Shown piece by piece: positions 11,321-20,319 of a stretch of 64,000 nucleotides of DNA. The notes below the pieces were generated by a model, which had not been told where the DNA came from, did not search any database, and saw nothing but the letters and a program-made list of their open reading frames with translations. This DNA comes from Antrihabitans auranticaus. GTDB taxonomy: Bacteria; Actinomycetota; Actinomycetes; Mycobacteriales; Mycobacteriaceae. The position numbers and the translations under genes are program-made. The stretch spans positions 1 to 64,000 of the forward strand of contig NZ_JAEMNW010000009.1 of assembly GCF_016481275.1 (NCBI RefSeq), in the 5' to 3' direction. The first letter of the stretch is position 1, and each line of letters starts with the position of its first letter.

Positions 11321-12244
11321 TTGCTCGCCAGGGACGTGACCTCCTACCTCGACCATCTGACGGTCGAACGCGGAGTCGCGTCCAACACGTCGAGTTCCTA
11401 CCGGCGGGACCTACAGCGTTACCTCGGATTCCTCGGTGAGCGGGGGATCGAATCGCTGGCCGACGTGACGGAAGCAGACGTCAGCGATTTCGTTGTGACG
11501 CTCCGGCGCGGCGACCCGAAGGCCGAGATCCCCGCGCTCGCAGCAAGTTCCGCAGCGCGGGCGCTGATTGCTGTGCGCGGTCTGCACAAATTCGCGACGG
11601 CGGAGGGGCTGACAGCGTCCGATGTCGCGCACGCCGTGAAGCCGCCGACGCCGGGCCGGCGACTGCCGAAATCGCTCCCGTTCGACGATGTGATCTCTCT
11701 GCTCGAAGCGGCCGGGGGAACCAGCGCGACCGACGGTCCGCGAACGTTGCGAGATCGAGCATTGCTCGAACTGCTCTATTCGACGGGCGCGCGGATTTCG
11801 GAAGCGGTCGGACTCGACGTCGATGACGTCGACACCGAGGACCGGGCAGTTCTGTTGCACGGCAAAGGCGGCAAACAGCGGCTCGTCCCGATCGGGCGGC
11901 CCGCGGTCGCGGCGTTGGACGCCTATCTGATTCGCGGGCGGCCGGCGCTGATCTCGCGCAGCGGGCCCGCGCTTTTCCTGAACGTCCGGGGCGGCAGGCT
12001 TTCCCGGCAGAGCGCGTGGCAGGTGCTGCAGACCTCCGCGGATCGGGCGGGAATCAAGGCCGGTGTTTCGCCCCATACGCTGCGGCACTCGTTCGCAACG
12101 CACCTGCTCGATGGGGGTGCCGACGTCCGCGTGGTCCAGGAACTACTGGGCCACGCGTCGGTGACGACCACGCAGATCTACACGTTGGTGACGATCAATT
12201 CGCTGCGCGAGGTGTGGGCGGGCGCGCACCCTCGCGCACGCTGA
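11321..12244 (+). CDS. xerD: Site-specific tyrosine recombinase XerD
   Basis: Resolves chromosome dimers at dif with XerC. The 307-residue protein has an N-terminal SAM-like core-binding domain ([20 protein letters not shown]) and a C-terminal catalytic domain with Arg in [11 protein letters not shown], Lys in HGKGGKQR, the [12 protein letters not shown] box, [12 protein letters not shown] containing the second His and nucleophile Tyr. TTG 11321, one base after the Nudix stop, aligns with the mycobacterial N-terminus; GTG 11336 is the alternative. This full-length chromosomal enzyme is unrelated to the integrase remnant at 19874. Confidence 0.95.
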   Translation: MLARDVTSYLDHLTVERGVASNTSSSYRRDLQRYLGFLGERGIESLADVTEADVSDFVVTLRRGDPKAEIPALAASSAARALIAVRGLHKFATAEGLTASDVAHAVKPPTPGRRLPKSLPFDDVISLLEAAGGTSATDGPRTLRDRALLELLYSTGARISEAVGLDVDDVDTEDRAVLLHGKGGKQRLVPIGRPAVAALDAYLIRGRPALISRSGPALFLNVRGGRLSRQSAWQVLQTSADRAGIKAGVSPHTLRHSFATHLLDGGADVRVVQELLGHASVTTTQIYTLVTINSLREVWAGAHPRAR

Positions 12245-12331
12245 ATCGGACAACTCTGGCCCAGGGGGCAGCGGGGAACCCCGTTGTCGTTTATTGTGAT
12301 TCGTTCGTACCCCGCGCGCCGAAGAGGACCT

Positions 12332-12967
12332 ATGAAAAGACATTTGCTACCTGTTCTGGCCATCGTCGCGGGAGGACTTCTCGCCGCCGGTGGTTGTTCG
12401 TCCACTGCGACCGTCGACAACGACGACGTGGTCAAGCAGGTCACCGATTTCGTCGATGCTCAACTCGGGAAGCCGGACAAGGTCGACTGCCCGACGTTGG
12501 ATGCCGAGAAGGACAAGACCGTGACCTGCACCGCGACGGTCGAAGGCACGTCTTACGACGTCAAGGTCAAGGTCACCGAGGTCACCGACAAGGAGGCGAA
12601 GTTCGACATCACGCTCGGCGACAGCGATTCGTCGTCCTCGTCCACCAGCGAGGAAGCGACCACTTCGCGTTCGACCACGACGCGACGCAGTTCGACCACC
12701 ACCGAGGAAGCGTCCGCAACCGAAGACGCAGGTGCTGCTGTCGCTGCTACCGACGTCGCCGAGCAGATCAGCACCACGCTGTCCGAGCAGGTCGGCCAGG
12801 TACCCGACGACGTCACGTGCCCGGACAACCTCCCGGCGACCGTTGGCGCGGAGCTCACCTGCCTGCTCACCGACGGACCGGATCAATACGACGTTGCCGT
12901 GACGGTGACGAGCGTCGAAGGCACCGACGTGAAGTTCGATATCCAGGTTGCAGACCAGCCGAACTAG
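12332..12967 (+). CDS. Lipoprotein with two DUF4333-type domains
   Basis: A 211-residue exported lipoprotein. It has a lysine/arginine start, hydrophobic segment and lipobox LLAAGGC with the modified Cys22. Two similar modules follow (about 25-95 and 140-211), each with a Cys pair and the pattern CPxxL, TCTxTVEGxxYDVKV and VKFDI, joined by a Ser/Thr/Glu-rich linker (about 100-135) that should be flexible in the cell wall. DUF4333 proteins are common in mycobacteria and rhodococci; their function is unknown. ATG 12332 has a clear GAAGAGGA. A strong terminator follows, so it is monocistronic. Confidence 0.87.
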   Translation: MKRHLLPVLAIVAGGLLAAGGCSSTATVDNDDVVKQVTDFVDAQLGKPDKVDCPTLDAEKDKTVTCTATVEGTSYDVKVKVTEVTDKEAKFDITLGDSDSSSSSTSEEATTSRSTTTRRSSTTTEEASATEDAGAAVAATDVAEQISTTLSEQVGQVPDDVTCPDNLPATVGAELTCLLTDGPDQYDVAVTVTSVEGTDVKFDIQVADQPN

Positions 12968-12973
12968 GCGAAC

Positions 12974-13018
12974 CCCGTGCGCGGTTGGGGAGTCCCAGGC
13001 TCCCCAACCGCGCACGGG
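12974..13018 (+). terminator. Strong hairpin terminator
   Basis: A perfect 19-bp GC-rich stem (12974-12992 with 13000-13018) and a 7-base loop lie six bases after the lipoprotein stop. No T-tract is present. It separates this gene from the parA-scpAB-rluB-cmk-der operon. Confidence 0.85.
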
Positions 13019-13149
13019 TGTCAAGCGCGTGTCCGATCGCAAGGTTGTTCAGCCGAGGCGGTAGCGTAGCCCCAACGCGACGTCCGAGAAGTGCAGGTCT
13101 CGATGCGTCCGCGCAGATGTGAAGCGATGAGGACAGGGAGCGCGACACC

Positions 13150-14055
13150 GTGAAGGCACCGCAGCGAGCAGCGGCGTCAGAGCAGGCTGCTGCGACGGGC
13201 GTTGCGGCAGGTGAATCCGAGGTCGGACCGACGGGAAGGCCTACGCGCCAGGTTCCCGAGCCGGCGCCGCTAGCCGAGCATGGACCGGCGCGGATCATCG
13301 CGATGTGCAACCAGAAGGGTGGCGTCGGTAAGACGACGTCGACCATCAATCTCGGTGCTTCGCTTGCCGAATTCGGCCGCCGGGTTCTGCTCGTCGATCT
13401 CGATCCGCAGGGTGCCCTGTCTGCGGGCCTGGGCGTTGCACATCATGACCTCGAGTTGACGGTCCACAATTTGCTCGTCGATCGCGGGGTGTCGATCGAC
13501 GACATTCTGATGCGGACCCGTGTCGACAACCTCGATCTACTGCCCAGCAACATCGATCTGTCGGCCGCGGAGATTCAGCTGGTCAATGAGGTCGGCCGCG
13601 AACAGACGCTCGGGCGTGCTCTGCATCCGGTGCTCGATCGCTACGACTACGTTCTGATCGACTGCCAGCCGTCGCTCGGGCTGCTGACGATCAACGCACT
13701 CGCGTGTGCCGAGGGTGTGATCATTCCGATGGAGTGCGAGTACTTCAGCTTGCGCGGTTTGGCGTTGCTCAACGACACCGTCGAGAAGGTCCACGACCGG
13801 CTGAACGAGCGTCTGCACCTCGAGGGAATCGTCGTGACGATGTTCGATCCGCGCACCCTGCATGCTCGCGAAGTGATGGCACGAGTTGTCGAGGTGTTCG
13901 GTGACATGGTGTACGACACCGTCATCAACCGCACAGTGCGTTTCCCCGAAACCAGCGTCGCCGGTGAGCCGATCACCACGTGGGCTCCCAAATCTGCTGG
14001 GGCAGAAGCTTATCGGGCCCTCGCGCGTGAGGTCATTCACCGGTCACCGAAGTGA
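13150..14055 (+). CDS. ParA/Soj family ATPase (Rv1708-like)
   Basis: A 301-residue deviant Walker ATPase. After a variable 45-residue N-terminus comes MCNQKGGVGKTTSTINL with the signature Lys55 and P-loop Lys61, then LLVDLDPQG (Walker A') and the VLIDCQPSLGLLTINAL block (Walker B). ParA proteins bind DNA nonspecifically as ATP dimers to move cargo. This is not next to parB, and the locus matches Rv1708 upstream of scpAB, so it is a second ParA-type protein that may work with the ScpAB-SMC system; that link is inferred from position only. Start GTG 13150 with AGGGAG upstream; scpA overlaps its stop by four bases. Confidence 0.93.
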   Translation: MKAPQRAAASEQAAATGVAAGESEVGPTGRPTRQVPEPAPLAEHGPARIIAMCNQKGGVGKTTSTINLGASLAEFGRRVLLVDLDPQGALSAGLGVAHHDLELTVHNLLVDRGVSIDDILMRTRVDNLDLLPSNIDLSAAEIQLVNEVGREQTLGRALHPVLDRYDYVLIDCQPSLGLLTINALACAEGVIIPMECEYFSLRGLALLNDTVEKVHDRLNERLHLEGIVVTMFDPRTLHAREVMARVVEVFGDMVYDTVINRTVRFPETSVAGEPITTWAPKSAGAEAYRALAREVIHRSPK

Positions 14056-14858
14056 CCGAGGCGCCACCGGAGCCTGAAGCCGAGGGCTTCCACGTTCGAC
14101 TGCGGAACTTCGAGGGTCCCTTCGATCTGCTCCTGACCCTGATCAACCAGCATCGCCTCGACGTCACCGAGGTTGCGCTGCATCAGGTCACCGACGATTT
14201 CATCGCCTACACCAAAGCACTCGGGCGTGAGATGGACCTCGACCAGACGACCGAGTTCCTCGTTGTCGCAGCGACTTTGCTCGATCTCAAAGCAGCGCGG
14301 CTCTTGCCGTCCGGTGAAGTCGAGGACGCGGAGGACCTTGCGCTGCTGGAAGCGCGGGACCTCCTGTTCGCCCGGCTGTTGCAATATCGCGCGTACAAGC
14401 AGGTGGCACAACTCTTCGGCGAGTTGGAGGCCGCTGCCCTGCGCCGGTATCCGCGGTCGGTCTCACTGGAAGAGCGGTTCGCGAGTCTGTTGCCCGAAGT
14501 CATGCTCGGTGTGCGGCCGGACCAGTTCGCACAGATTGCTGCGGCAACGTTCACGCCGCGACCGGTGCCGAGCGTCGGGCTGGCGCATTTGCATGCGCCG
14601 AAGGTGTCCGTCGTCGAGCAGGCAAAAATGATTCTGGCGATGTTGCAGGAACGCGGAGCGGGCGAGTTCCTGACGTTTCGCGAACTAGTCGCGCAATGCG
14701 AATTGCAGGTGGAAGTGGTGGCGCGGTTCCTGGCGTTGCTGGAATTGTTTCGCGACAAGGCAGTGGACTTCGTGCAGGAAGACGCACTCGGCGAATTGTC
14801 GGTGGCGTGGTCCGGTGGGGCAGGTTCGAACCGCAGTAGTGACGAGGATTACGAATGA
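14052..14858 (+). CDS. scpA: Segregation and condensation protein A (kleisin)
   Basis: Kleisin subunit that bridges the SMC heads in the bacterial condensin complex. The 268-residue protein shows the N-terminal signature VRLRNFEGPFDLLLTLINQHRLDVTEVALHQVTDDFIAY and TTEFLVVAATLLDLKAARLLP, a variable middle, and a C-terminal winged helix (about 180-255). GTG 14052 overlaps the ParA stop, and its own stop overlaps the scpB ATG, giving tight translational coupling of parA-scpA-scpB. The smc gene is not in this window. Confidence 0.96.
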   Translation: MTEAPPEPEAEGFHVRLRNFEGPFDLLLTLINQHRLDVTEVALHQVTDDFIAYTKALGREMDLDQTTEFLVVAATLLDLKAARLLPSGEVEDAEDLALLEARDLLFARLLQYRAYKQVAQLFGELEAAALRRYPRSVSLEERFASLLPEVMLGVRPDQFAQIAAATFTPRPVPSVGLAHLHAPKVSVVEQAKMILAMLQERGAGEFLTFRELVAQCELQVEVVARFLALLELFRDKAVDFVQEDALGELSVAWSGGAGSNRSSDEDYE

Positions 14859-15508
14859 CCGCAATCGAAGAGACCGAACCTCTCGAAGACTCCGAACTGC
14901 GCTCAGCGCTCGAAGCAATGCTGTTGATCGTCGATTCACCTGCACCGACGGACCAACTCGCCTCCGCAGTCGGCGAAAACACCGGGCGCGTCGAGGAACT
15001 GCTCCGCTGCATGGCGGCGGACCTCACCGCGAAGCGCAGCGGAATCGACCTGCGATTCGTCGGCGACGGGTGGCGCTTCTACACCCGCAACGACTTCGCG
15101 CCGTACGTAGAACGGATGCTCCTCGACGGTGCGCGTTCGAAGCTGACTCGCGCCGCTTTGGAAACTTTGGCAGTTGTGGCATACCGTCAACCGTTGACTC
15201 GAGCCAGGATCAGTGGTGTTCGTGGCGTAAATGTCGACGGTGTGGTCCGGACTTTGCTAGCGCGCGGCTTGATCGCGGAGTCCGGTGTCGACCCGGATTC
15301 GAATGGGACGATGTACGTGACGACCGAACTGTTTCTCGAAAGACTCGGTCTGGCGTCGCTCGCCGACCTACCCGCGCTTGCACCGTTGTTGCCGGGTGTC
15401 GACTTGATCGACGAAATCAATGACAGTGTTGAAATGGATGCTCGCATCGCACGGATGCGCAAGGGTCCGGCTTCGGAATCGCAGCCGGAACCACAAACAG
15501 AGGAATAG
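14855..15508 (+). CDS. scpB: Segregation and condensation protein B
   Basis: Partner of ScpA in condensin, made of two winged-helix domains. The 217-residue protein has LRSALEAMLLIVDSPAPTDQLA in the first and KLTRAALETLAVVAYRQPLTRARISGVRGVNVDGVVRTLLARGLI in the second, the most conserved part of the family. The ATG overlaps the scpA stop. The C-terminal 40 residues are polar and probably disordered. rluB starts two bases after its stop. Confidence 0.96.
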   Translation: MTAIEETEPLEDSELRSALEAMLLIVDSPAPTDQLASAVGENTGRVEELLRCMAADLTAKRSGIDLRFVGDGWRFYTRNDFAPYVERMLLDGARSKLTRAALETLAVVAYRQPLTRARISGVRGVNVDGVVRTLLARGLIAESGVDPDSNGTMYVTTELFLERLGLASLADLPALAPLLPGVDLIDEINDSVEMDARIARMRKGPASESQPEPQTEE

Positions 15509-15510
15509 CA

Positions 15511-16785
15511 GTGAAGCAACCCGCTCGCCGAGATGGCACACCGGACCGAAGTAGCAAACGCACGACGGCGAAGCCCGCACGATCGCAGGGCGCGCCGAAG
15601 GCAGGAAAGCCTCAGGGCTCGAGCAGTTCGAACCGCTCGAGCACTTCGAAGCCCTACGGCGCACCGAAGGGCGCGTCCCGATCCGATCGCACCGAAAAGC
15701 CATACGGCTCCGGCAGATCCGAAGGTTCCGGGAAGTCGTACGGAGCACCGAAATCCGAAGGTAAGTCCTACGGCGGGTCGCGATCCGAGAGTGCGGGCAA
15801 GTCTTACGGTTCGCGCTCCGAGAGCGCTGGCAAGTCGCATGGCGCGCCGCGATCCGAGAGTGCGCCGAAGTCCCAGGGCTACCCGAAGTCGCCGAGCGCG
15901 CAACGGCCCGGTGGCCGACCGCAACCCACGGCAAAGCCGAAGTCCGCAAAGCCCGAACGTAAGCCTGTCGTCGCCGGCCCGAAGCTGAGCAATGCAAAGC
16001 CGGCGCGTCACCAGAGCGTCGAATCCGGTCCGCAGAAGCGGCTGCCGTGGGGCGAGGGTGTGCGCTTGCAGAAGGTGCTTGCGCAGGCCGGTGTCGCGTC
16101 GCGACGGGCAGCGGAGGAGATGATCGCTGCGGGCCGCGTCGAGGTCGACGGCAGGATCGTCACCGAGCAGGGCATGCGAATCGACCCGAACACGGCGATC
16201 GTCCGCGTCGACGGAACTCGCGTCGTCGTTCAGGAAGAACTAGTTCATCTTGCGCTCAACAAGCCGCGTGGATGGCATTCGACGATGTCGGACGACCTCG
16301 GTCGCCCCTGCGTCGGCGACATCGTCGCTGAGCGTATCGCCGCCGGTCAAAGGCTCTTCCATGTCGGCAGGCTCGACGCCGACACCGAGGGTCTGCTGCT
16401 TCTGACCAACGACGGCGACCTCGCGCATCGCTTGATGCACCCGTCGTACCTGGTGTCGAAGACCTACATGGCGACCGTGCAGGGCATGGTCACTCGAGAG
16501 GTCGGACGACAGCTCAAGGAAGGTGTCACGCTCGAAGACGGACCGGCGAAGGTCGATTCGTTCAACGTCGTCGACATCGGCGAAGGCAAGTCGCTGGTCA
16601 AGATTGTCTTGCACGAGGGCCGCAAGCACATCGTGCGCAGATTGCTCGAAGCCGTCGAACATCCGGTCGTGCGGCTCGTGCGCACCGACATCGGGCCGGT
16701 CGCGCTCGGTGATCAGCGACCGGGAACTTTGCGAGTGCTCGGGCGCGATGAGGTCGGCAAGTTGTATGAAGGGGTGGGGCTGTGA
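15511..16785 (+). CDS. rluB: 23S rRNA pseudouridine synthase, RluB type, with repeat-rich N-terminus
   Basis: Isomerises a uridine in 23S rRNA. The 424-residue protein is a fusion-like arrangement. Residues 1 to about 180 are Lys/Ser/Gly/Pro-rich with degenerate tandem copies of a SESAGKSYG-type unit (47-128). Then comes an S4 domain ([31 protein letters not shown]) and the RsuA/RluB catalytic domain with [21 protein letters not shown] containing the catalytic Asp. E. coli RluB is about 290 residues and the mycobacterial homologue is shorter at the N-terminus. The basic tail may help RNA binding. GTG 15511 lies two bases after scpB, and a GTG of cmk overlaps its end. Confidence 0.93.
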   Translation: MKQPARRDGTPDRSSKRTTAKPARSQGAPKAGKPQGSSSSNRSSTSKPYGAPKGASRSDRTEKPYGSGRSEGSGKSYGAPKSEGKSYGGSRSESAGKSYGSRSESAGKSHGAPRSESAPKSQGYPKSPSAQRPGGRPQPTAKPKSAKPERKPVVAGPKLSNAKPARHQSVESGPQKRLPWGEGVRLQKVLAQAGVASRRAAEEMIAAGRVEVDGRIVTEQGMRIDPNTAIVRVDGTRVVVQEELVHLALNKPRGWHSTMSDDLGRPCVGDIVAERIAAGQRLFHVGRLDADTEGLLLLTNDGDLAHRLMHPSYLVSKTYMATVQGMVTREVGRQLKEGVTLEDGPAKVDSFNVVDIGEGKSLVKIVLHEGRKHIVRRLLEAVEHPVVRLVRTDIGPVALGDQRPGTLRVLGRDEVGKLYEGVGL

Positions 16786-16829
16786 GCCGGGAGAGCGAAG
16801 CGACGGGGATCGGCAGGGAGAGCGAAGCG

Positions 16830-17519
16830 ATGGGTATCGATGTGTTGACTGTCGCGATGGATGGGCCTTCTGGTACCGGCAAGTCAAGTGTGTCGCGCAT
16901 GTTGGCCACTCGATTGGGCGCGCGCTACCTCGACACCGGTGCGATGTACCGCGTCGCAACGCTCGCAGTGCTGCGTAGCGGCGTCGACCTCGCCGACTCC
17001 GATGGCATCATTGCCGCCGTGGCGAACCTGCCGCTGACGATCGGCACCGACCCGAGTGGTGAGGTCGTCAGGCTCGGCGACGAGGACGTGTCGTCCGAGA
17101 TCCGGGGGAGTGCTGTCACCAAAGCCGTGTCCGCGGTATCGGCCGTGCCGGAGGTTCGTGCACAGCTGGTCGAGCTGCAGCGCCGGCTGACGGCGGAGTC
17201 CGGCCGGATCGTCGTCGAAGGCCGAGACATCGGCACGGTTGTACTGCCGAACGCGGACGTGAAGATTTTCCTGACCGCTTCCGCGGAAGCACGGGCCTTA
17301 CGACGCAACGACCAGAATATTGCCGAAGGTCGCGGCGACGACTATGACGCAGTGCTTGCCGACATCGAGCGGCGAGACAACCTCGACTCGACTCGCAAGG
17401 TATCGCCGCTGCTCGCGGCGTCGGACTCCGTGATCGTCGACACCAGCGACCTCGGCATAGAGGGCGTCATCGATCGGTTGTACGAGGTTGTGTGTGAACG
17501 AACTGGAGTACGCCGATGA
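16830..17519 (+). CDS. cmk: Cytidylate kinase
   Basis: Phosphorylates CMP and dCMP with ATP. The protein has the P-loop [13 protein letters not shown], the CMP-binding [11 protein letters not shown], and [27 protein letters not shown] 16830 (229 residues) is preferred because AGGGAG lies nine bases before it and the length then matches mycobacterial Cmk. An in-frame GTG at 16782 overlapping the rluB stop would add 16 residues. That extra stretch holds a direct repeat of GGGAGAGCGAAGCGA (16789 and 16816), so the RESEA peptide appears twice. der starts over its stop. Confidence 0.94.
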   Translation: MGIDVLTVAMDGPSGTGKSSVSRMLATRLGARYLDTGAMYRVATLAVLRSGVDLADSDGIIAAVANLPLTIGTDPSGEVVRLGDEDVSSEIRGSAVTKAVSAVSAVPEVRAQLVELQRRLTAESGRIVVEGRDIGTVVLPNADVKIFLTASAEARALRRNDQNIAEGRGDDYDAVLADIERRDNLDSTRKVSPLLAASDSVIVDTSDLGIEGVIDRLYEVVCERTGVRR

Positions 17520-18946
17520 CAGAAGATTTCACGACCGTCTACGCCGGTGACGGCGTGTGGAGCGCGGAATCAGACTGGGAAGCAGTCGATTTCGCCGAGG
17601 ATGCCGACGATCAGGCGCATATTCCGGTTCCTGTTCTCGCGGTTGTCGGCCGACCGAACGTGGGCAAATCGACGTTGGTGAACCGCATCATCGGTCGTCG
17701 TGAGGCTGTCGTCGAAGACGTTCCGGGCGTGACTCGTGACCGTGTGTCGTACGAGGCGAACTGGGCCGGTCGCAAGTTCATGGTCCAGGACACCGGTGGT
17801 TGGGAGCCCGACGCGAAGGGCCTGCAGCAGTCGGTCGCGCGGCAGGCTGAGCTTGCGATGAACACGGCCGACGCGATCCTGCTCGTGGTCGACGCCGTCG
17901 TCGGTGCGACTGCGACCGACGAGGCCGTTGCCCGGGTCCTGCGCAAGTCGAAGACGCCCGTGATCCTGGTCGCGAACAAGGTAGATGACGAGCGTGGCGA
18001 AGCAGAAGCTGCAGCGCTATGGTCGCTCGGACTCGGTGAACCGCGGCCCGTGAGCGCGACACACGGTCGCGGTACCGGTGACCTGCTCGACGACGTGCTC
18101 GCGATCCTCCCGGAGACGCCGCGTGAGGGTAGCGGGCTGGCGGGTCCACGGCGAGTTGCGCTGGTCGGCAAGCCGAACGTCGGTAAGTCGAGCCTGATCA
18201 ACAAGTTGACCGGTGATGAGCGGTCCGTCGTCCACGACGTTGCCGGCACGACGGTTGACCCGGTCGACTCGCTCGTCGAACTCGGCGGCAAGGTATGGCG
18301 ATTCGTCGATACGGCGGGTCTGCGCAAGCGCGTCAGCCACGCCAGCGGCGCGGAGTTCTACGCATCACTGCGGACCAAGTCGACGATCGATGCGGCAGAG
18401 GTCGTCATTTTGCTGATCGACGCGGCCGAGGTTCTGACCGAACAGGATCTCCGCGTGCTCAGCATGATCGCCGACGCTGGTCGGGCGCTGGTCATCGCGT
18501 TCAACAAGTGGGACCTCGTCGACGAGGATCGGCGCCTGCAGCTGGACAAGGAGGTCGAGCGCGAGCTCGGCCGTGTGCCGTGGGCGCAGCGGGTGAACAT
18601 CTCCGCCAAGACCGGTCGTGCCGTGCAGAAGCTGGTTCCAGCGCTGGAAACGGCGTTGGCTTCGTGGGACAAGCGAATCCCGACCGGCCGTCTGAACACC
18701 TGGCTGAAAGAAGTCGTCGCAGCAACTCCGCCGCCGATGCGTGGTGGCCGTTTGCCGCGAATCATGTTCGCAACACAGGCAACAACGCGTCCGCCGACGT
18801 TCGTGCTTTTCACGACGGGCTTCCTCGAGGCCGGCTACCGCCGCTTCCTCGAGCGCAGGCTGCGTGAGGAGTTCAATTTCGACGGTTCACCGGTCCGGAT
18901 CTCTGTTCGGGTGCGGGAAAAGCGCGATCGTGGGAACCGCCGCTGA
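17516..18946 (+). CDS. der: Ribosome assembly GTPase Der (EngA)
   Basis: Double GTPase required for 50S subunit maturation. The 476-residue protein has an acidic 40-residue N-terminal extension, then G domain 1 ([25 protein letters not shown]) and G domain 2 ([27 protein letters not shown]), and ends in the KH-like domain ([29 protein letters not shown]). ATG 17516 overlaps the cmk stop. It closes the scpAB-rluB-cmk-der operon, as in M. tuberculosis. An inverted repeat begins at its stop codon. Confidence 0.97.
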   Translation: MTEDFTTVYAGDGVWSAESDWEAVDFAEDADDQAHIPVPVLAVVGRPNVGKSTLVNRIIGRREAVVEDVPGVTRDRVSYEANWAGRKFMVQDTGGWEPDAKGLQQSVARQAELAMNTADAILLVVDAVVGATATDEAVARVLRKSKTPVILVANKVDDERGEAEAAALWSLGLGEPRPVSATHGRGTGDLLDDVLAILPETPREGSGLAGPRRVALVGKPNVGKSSLINKLTGDERSVVHDVAGTTVDPVDSLVELGGKVWRFVDTAGLRKRVSHASGAEFYASLRTKSTIDAAEVVILLIDAAEVLTEQDLRVLSMIADAGRALVIAFNKWDLVDEDRRLQLDKEVERELGRVPWAQRVNISAKTGRAVQKLVPALETALASWDKRIPTGRLNTWLKEVVAATPPPMRGGRLPRIMFATQATTRPPTFVLFTTGFLEAGYRRFLERRLREEFNFDGSPVRISVRVREKRDRGNRR

Positions 18947-18966
18947 GTATGCCGCGTGGCATACTC
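18945..18966. promoter_or_regulatory. Inverted repeat, possible operator of the thioesterase gene
   Basis: GAGTATGCC and GGCATACTC form 9-bp perfect arms around a 4-base spacer. The repeat starts on the der stop codon and ends six bases before the thioesterase ATG. It could be a regulator operator or a short terminator. The position just upstream of a start codon, with AT-containing arms and no T-run, favours an operator. No cognate regulator gene is adjacent. Confidence 0.4.
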
Positions 18967-18971
18967 GCCGG

Positions 18972-19745
18972 ATGACGATCGCCAAGCCGCTGCCTGCTCT
19001 CCCCGACGGCGTGAAGCCGTTCACGGTGGGCTGGCCGGTCCGGCTCGGCGATACCGATCACGACCAGCGGCTGCGTCTCGACGCCATCGCGAGGTACCTG
19101 CAGGACATCGCGTACGACCACCTCAAGGTCGCGCCCGACTACGAGCAGCATCGTGGTTGGGTCGTGCGTAGGACGGTCATAGACGTGGTCGAACCGATCT
19201 TGTTCGACGACTTGGTCGAGGTCCGGCGGTGGTGTTCAGCGCTGTCGAACCGCTGGTGCAATATGCGGGTTCAGATCGAAGGTGCACACGGCGGACGCGT
19301 TGAGACCGAAGCATTTCTGATCCATTTCGGCGAAGAATCAGGACTGCCGAAGCGGATGAGCGACGCCTTCATGGCGCCGATGCTCGAGATGACCACCGAG
19401 CATCGGCTGCGGTGGAAAGCAGCGTTGTCGATGGAAGTTCCAGGCGAGGTCGCCGCGATCGAATTTCCGCTGCGCGTGGCCGACGTCGACTGGCTCGCGC
19501 ACGTCAACAACGCCGTGTACCTGCAGGCCGTCGAAGAGGTGCTGGGTGCGCACGGCGGTGTGCCGACGATGCCCTACCGGTGCATCATCGAGTACGCAAA
19601 ACCCCTGGTTGCAGGCGAGAAGTTGACGTTGTTCGCCCACCGATCCGACGCCGGACTCGACATCTGGTTCGACGTAGAAGGCGACACCCGCGCCGTCGCC
19701 CGCATCATCGGGCCCGATTCGGAATTGAACGGGTCGCTAGGGTAA
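18972..19745 (+). CDS. Acyl-ACP thioesterase family protein
   Basis: A 257-residue double-hotdog protein of the fatty acyl-ACP thioesterase (FatA/FatB) family. It has an N-terminal hotdog (PVRLGDTDHDQRLRLDAIARYLQDIAYDHL) and a C-terminal hotdog (RVADVDWLAHVNNAVYLQAVEEVL), the latter containing the conserved Asn-His segment. It would release free acids from acyl carrier protein in the cytoplasm; chain length is unknown. ATG 18972 is preferred because the upstream frame lies inside der. A UUCG-loop hairpin follows, so this is a single-gene unit next to the tRNA. Confidence 0.85.
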   Translation: MTIAKPLPALPDGVKPFTVGWPVRLGDTDHDQRLRLDAIARYLQDIAYDHLKVAPDYEQHRGWVVRRTVIDVVEPILFDDLVEVRRWCSALSNRWCNMRVQIEGAHGGRVETEAFLIHFGEESGLPKRMSDAFMAPMLEMTTEHRLRWKAALSMEVPGEVAAIEFPLRVADVDWLAHVNNAVYLQAVEEVLGAHGGVPTMPYRCIIEYAKPLVAGEKLTLFAHRSDAGLDIWFDVEGDTRAVARIIGPDSELNGSLG

Positions 19746-19754
19746 TCTCATCGA

Positions 19755-19772
19755 GCGTTGCTTCGGCAACGC
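19755..19772 (+). terminator. Short hairpin with TTCG loop
   Basis: GCGTTGC-TTCG-GCAACGC, a 7-bp stem with a stable tetraloop, lies nine bases after the thioesterase stop and four bases before the tRNA. It is likely a terminator that insulates the tRNA gene. Confidence 0.6.
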
Positions 19773-19775
19773 AAA

Positions 19776-19852
19776 CGGGCTGTGGCGCAGTTTGGTAGCG
19801 CACTTGACTGGGGGTCAAGTGGTCGCAGGTTCAAATCCTGTCAGCCCGACCA
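19776..19852 (+). tRNA. tRNA-Pro (anticodon GGG)
   Basis: A complete cloverleaf of 77 bases. The acceptor strands CGGGCTG and CAGCCCG pair, the discriminator is A, and CCA is encoded at 19850-19852. The anticodon stem CTTGA/TCAAG encloses the loop CTGGGGG, giving anticodon GGG for proline CCC/CCU codons. The T-arm is GCAGGTTCAAATCCTGT. Its 3' half is the attachment site of the island that follows; integration leaves the tRNA intact. Confidence 0.97.
19811..19850 (+). repeat. Left attachment site (attL) in the 3' half of tRNA-Pro
   Basis: These 40 bases, from the anticodon loop to the first two bases after the acceptor stem, occur again without mismatch at 61682-61721 in the same orientation. 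Duplication of a tRNA 3' end is the usual mark of tyrosine-integrase insertion. The integrase remnant lies 24 bases downstream, as expected for an attL. Confidence 0.9.
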
Positions 19853-19873
19853 GGTCAGAGGTAGTTTTCATCG

Positions 19874-20305
19874 TTAGACCACCTTCAGCACGGGACCACG
19901 ACGGGACCGCAGGTTGTTTGAGAGCAGTTGGCCGGCATCGGCGATCGATTGTCCGCTCGGATGTAAGTAGCGCTGTGTGGTACTGAGATCGGCGTGTCCG
20001 GCGATGTCTTTCAAGTGGTGCACCGGAACGCCGGCATCGGCAATCCACGTGAGTCCGGTATGGCGCAGGTCGTGTCGTCGCAGTTGTTCGAGGCCGAGTG
20101 CCACGACGACCTGATCCCAGTGTGTTGCGTCGCGAAGGACGCCGGTTTGGATTCGTCCTCCCTTCGGACCCGAGAACAATCGAGCGTCGGGTTCGTTGTT
20201 CACGGCATGAATTCGTTCGACCACCAGATCGCGGATGTCCTCGATGAGCGGAACGTTCCGAGCGCGCTTGCCCTTGGTTCTCGGACCCCGTTTCTCGCGA
20301 TTTGA
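19874..20305 (-). pseudogene. Tyrosine recombinase (integrase) C-terminal remnant
   Basis: The minus-strand frame ends at 19874 and encodes about 140 residues of a phage/ICE-type integrase catalytic domain: TKGKRARNVPL with the beta-hairpin lysine, HDLRHTGLTWIADAG with His and Arg, GHADLSTTQRYLHP with the second His and nucleophile Tyr. The first catalytic Arg and the whole N-terminal arm-binding and core-binding domains are missing. The coding match fades near 20305, where the next gene begins on the other strand. A full integrase would be about 370-400 residues. Its end adjacent to attL is the normal layout. It is the probable relic of the enzyme that inserted the island. Confidence 0.85.
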
Positions 20306-20319
20306 TCCGTATCGTGTGA

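Noticed and set aside
16782-16829. Extended Cmk N-terminus from GTG 16782
   Set aside because: Not excluded, but the ATG at 16830 has a better-placed AGGGAG and gives the normal family length. The extra codons are mostly a direct repeat.
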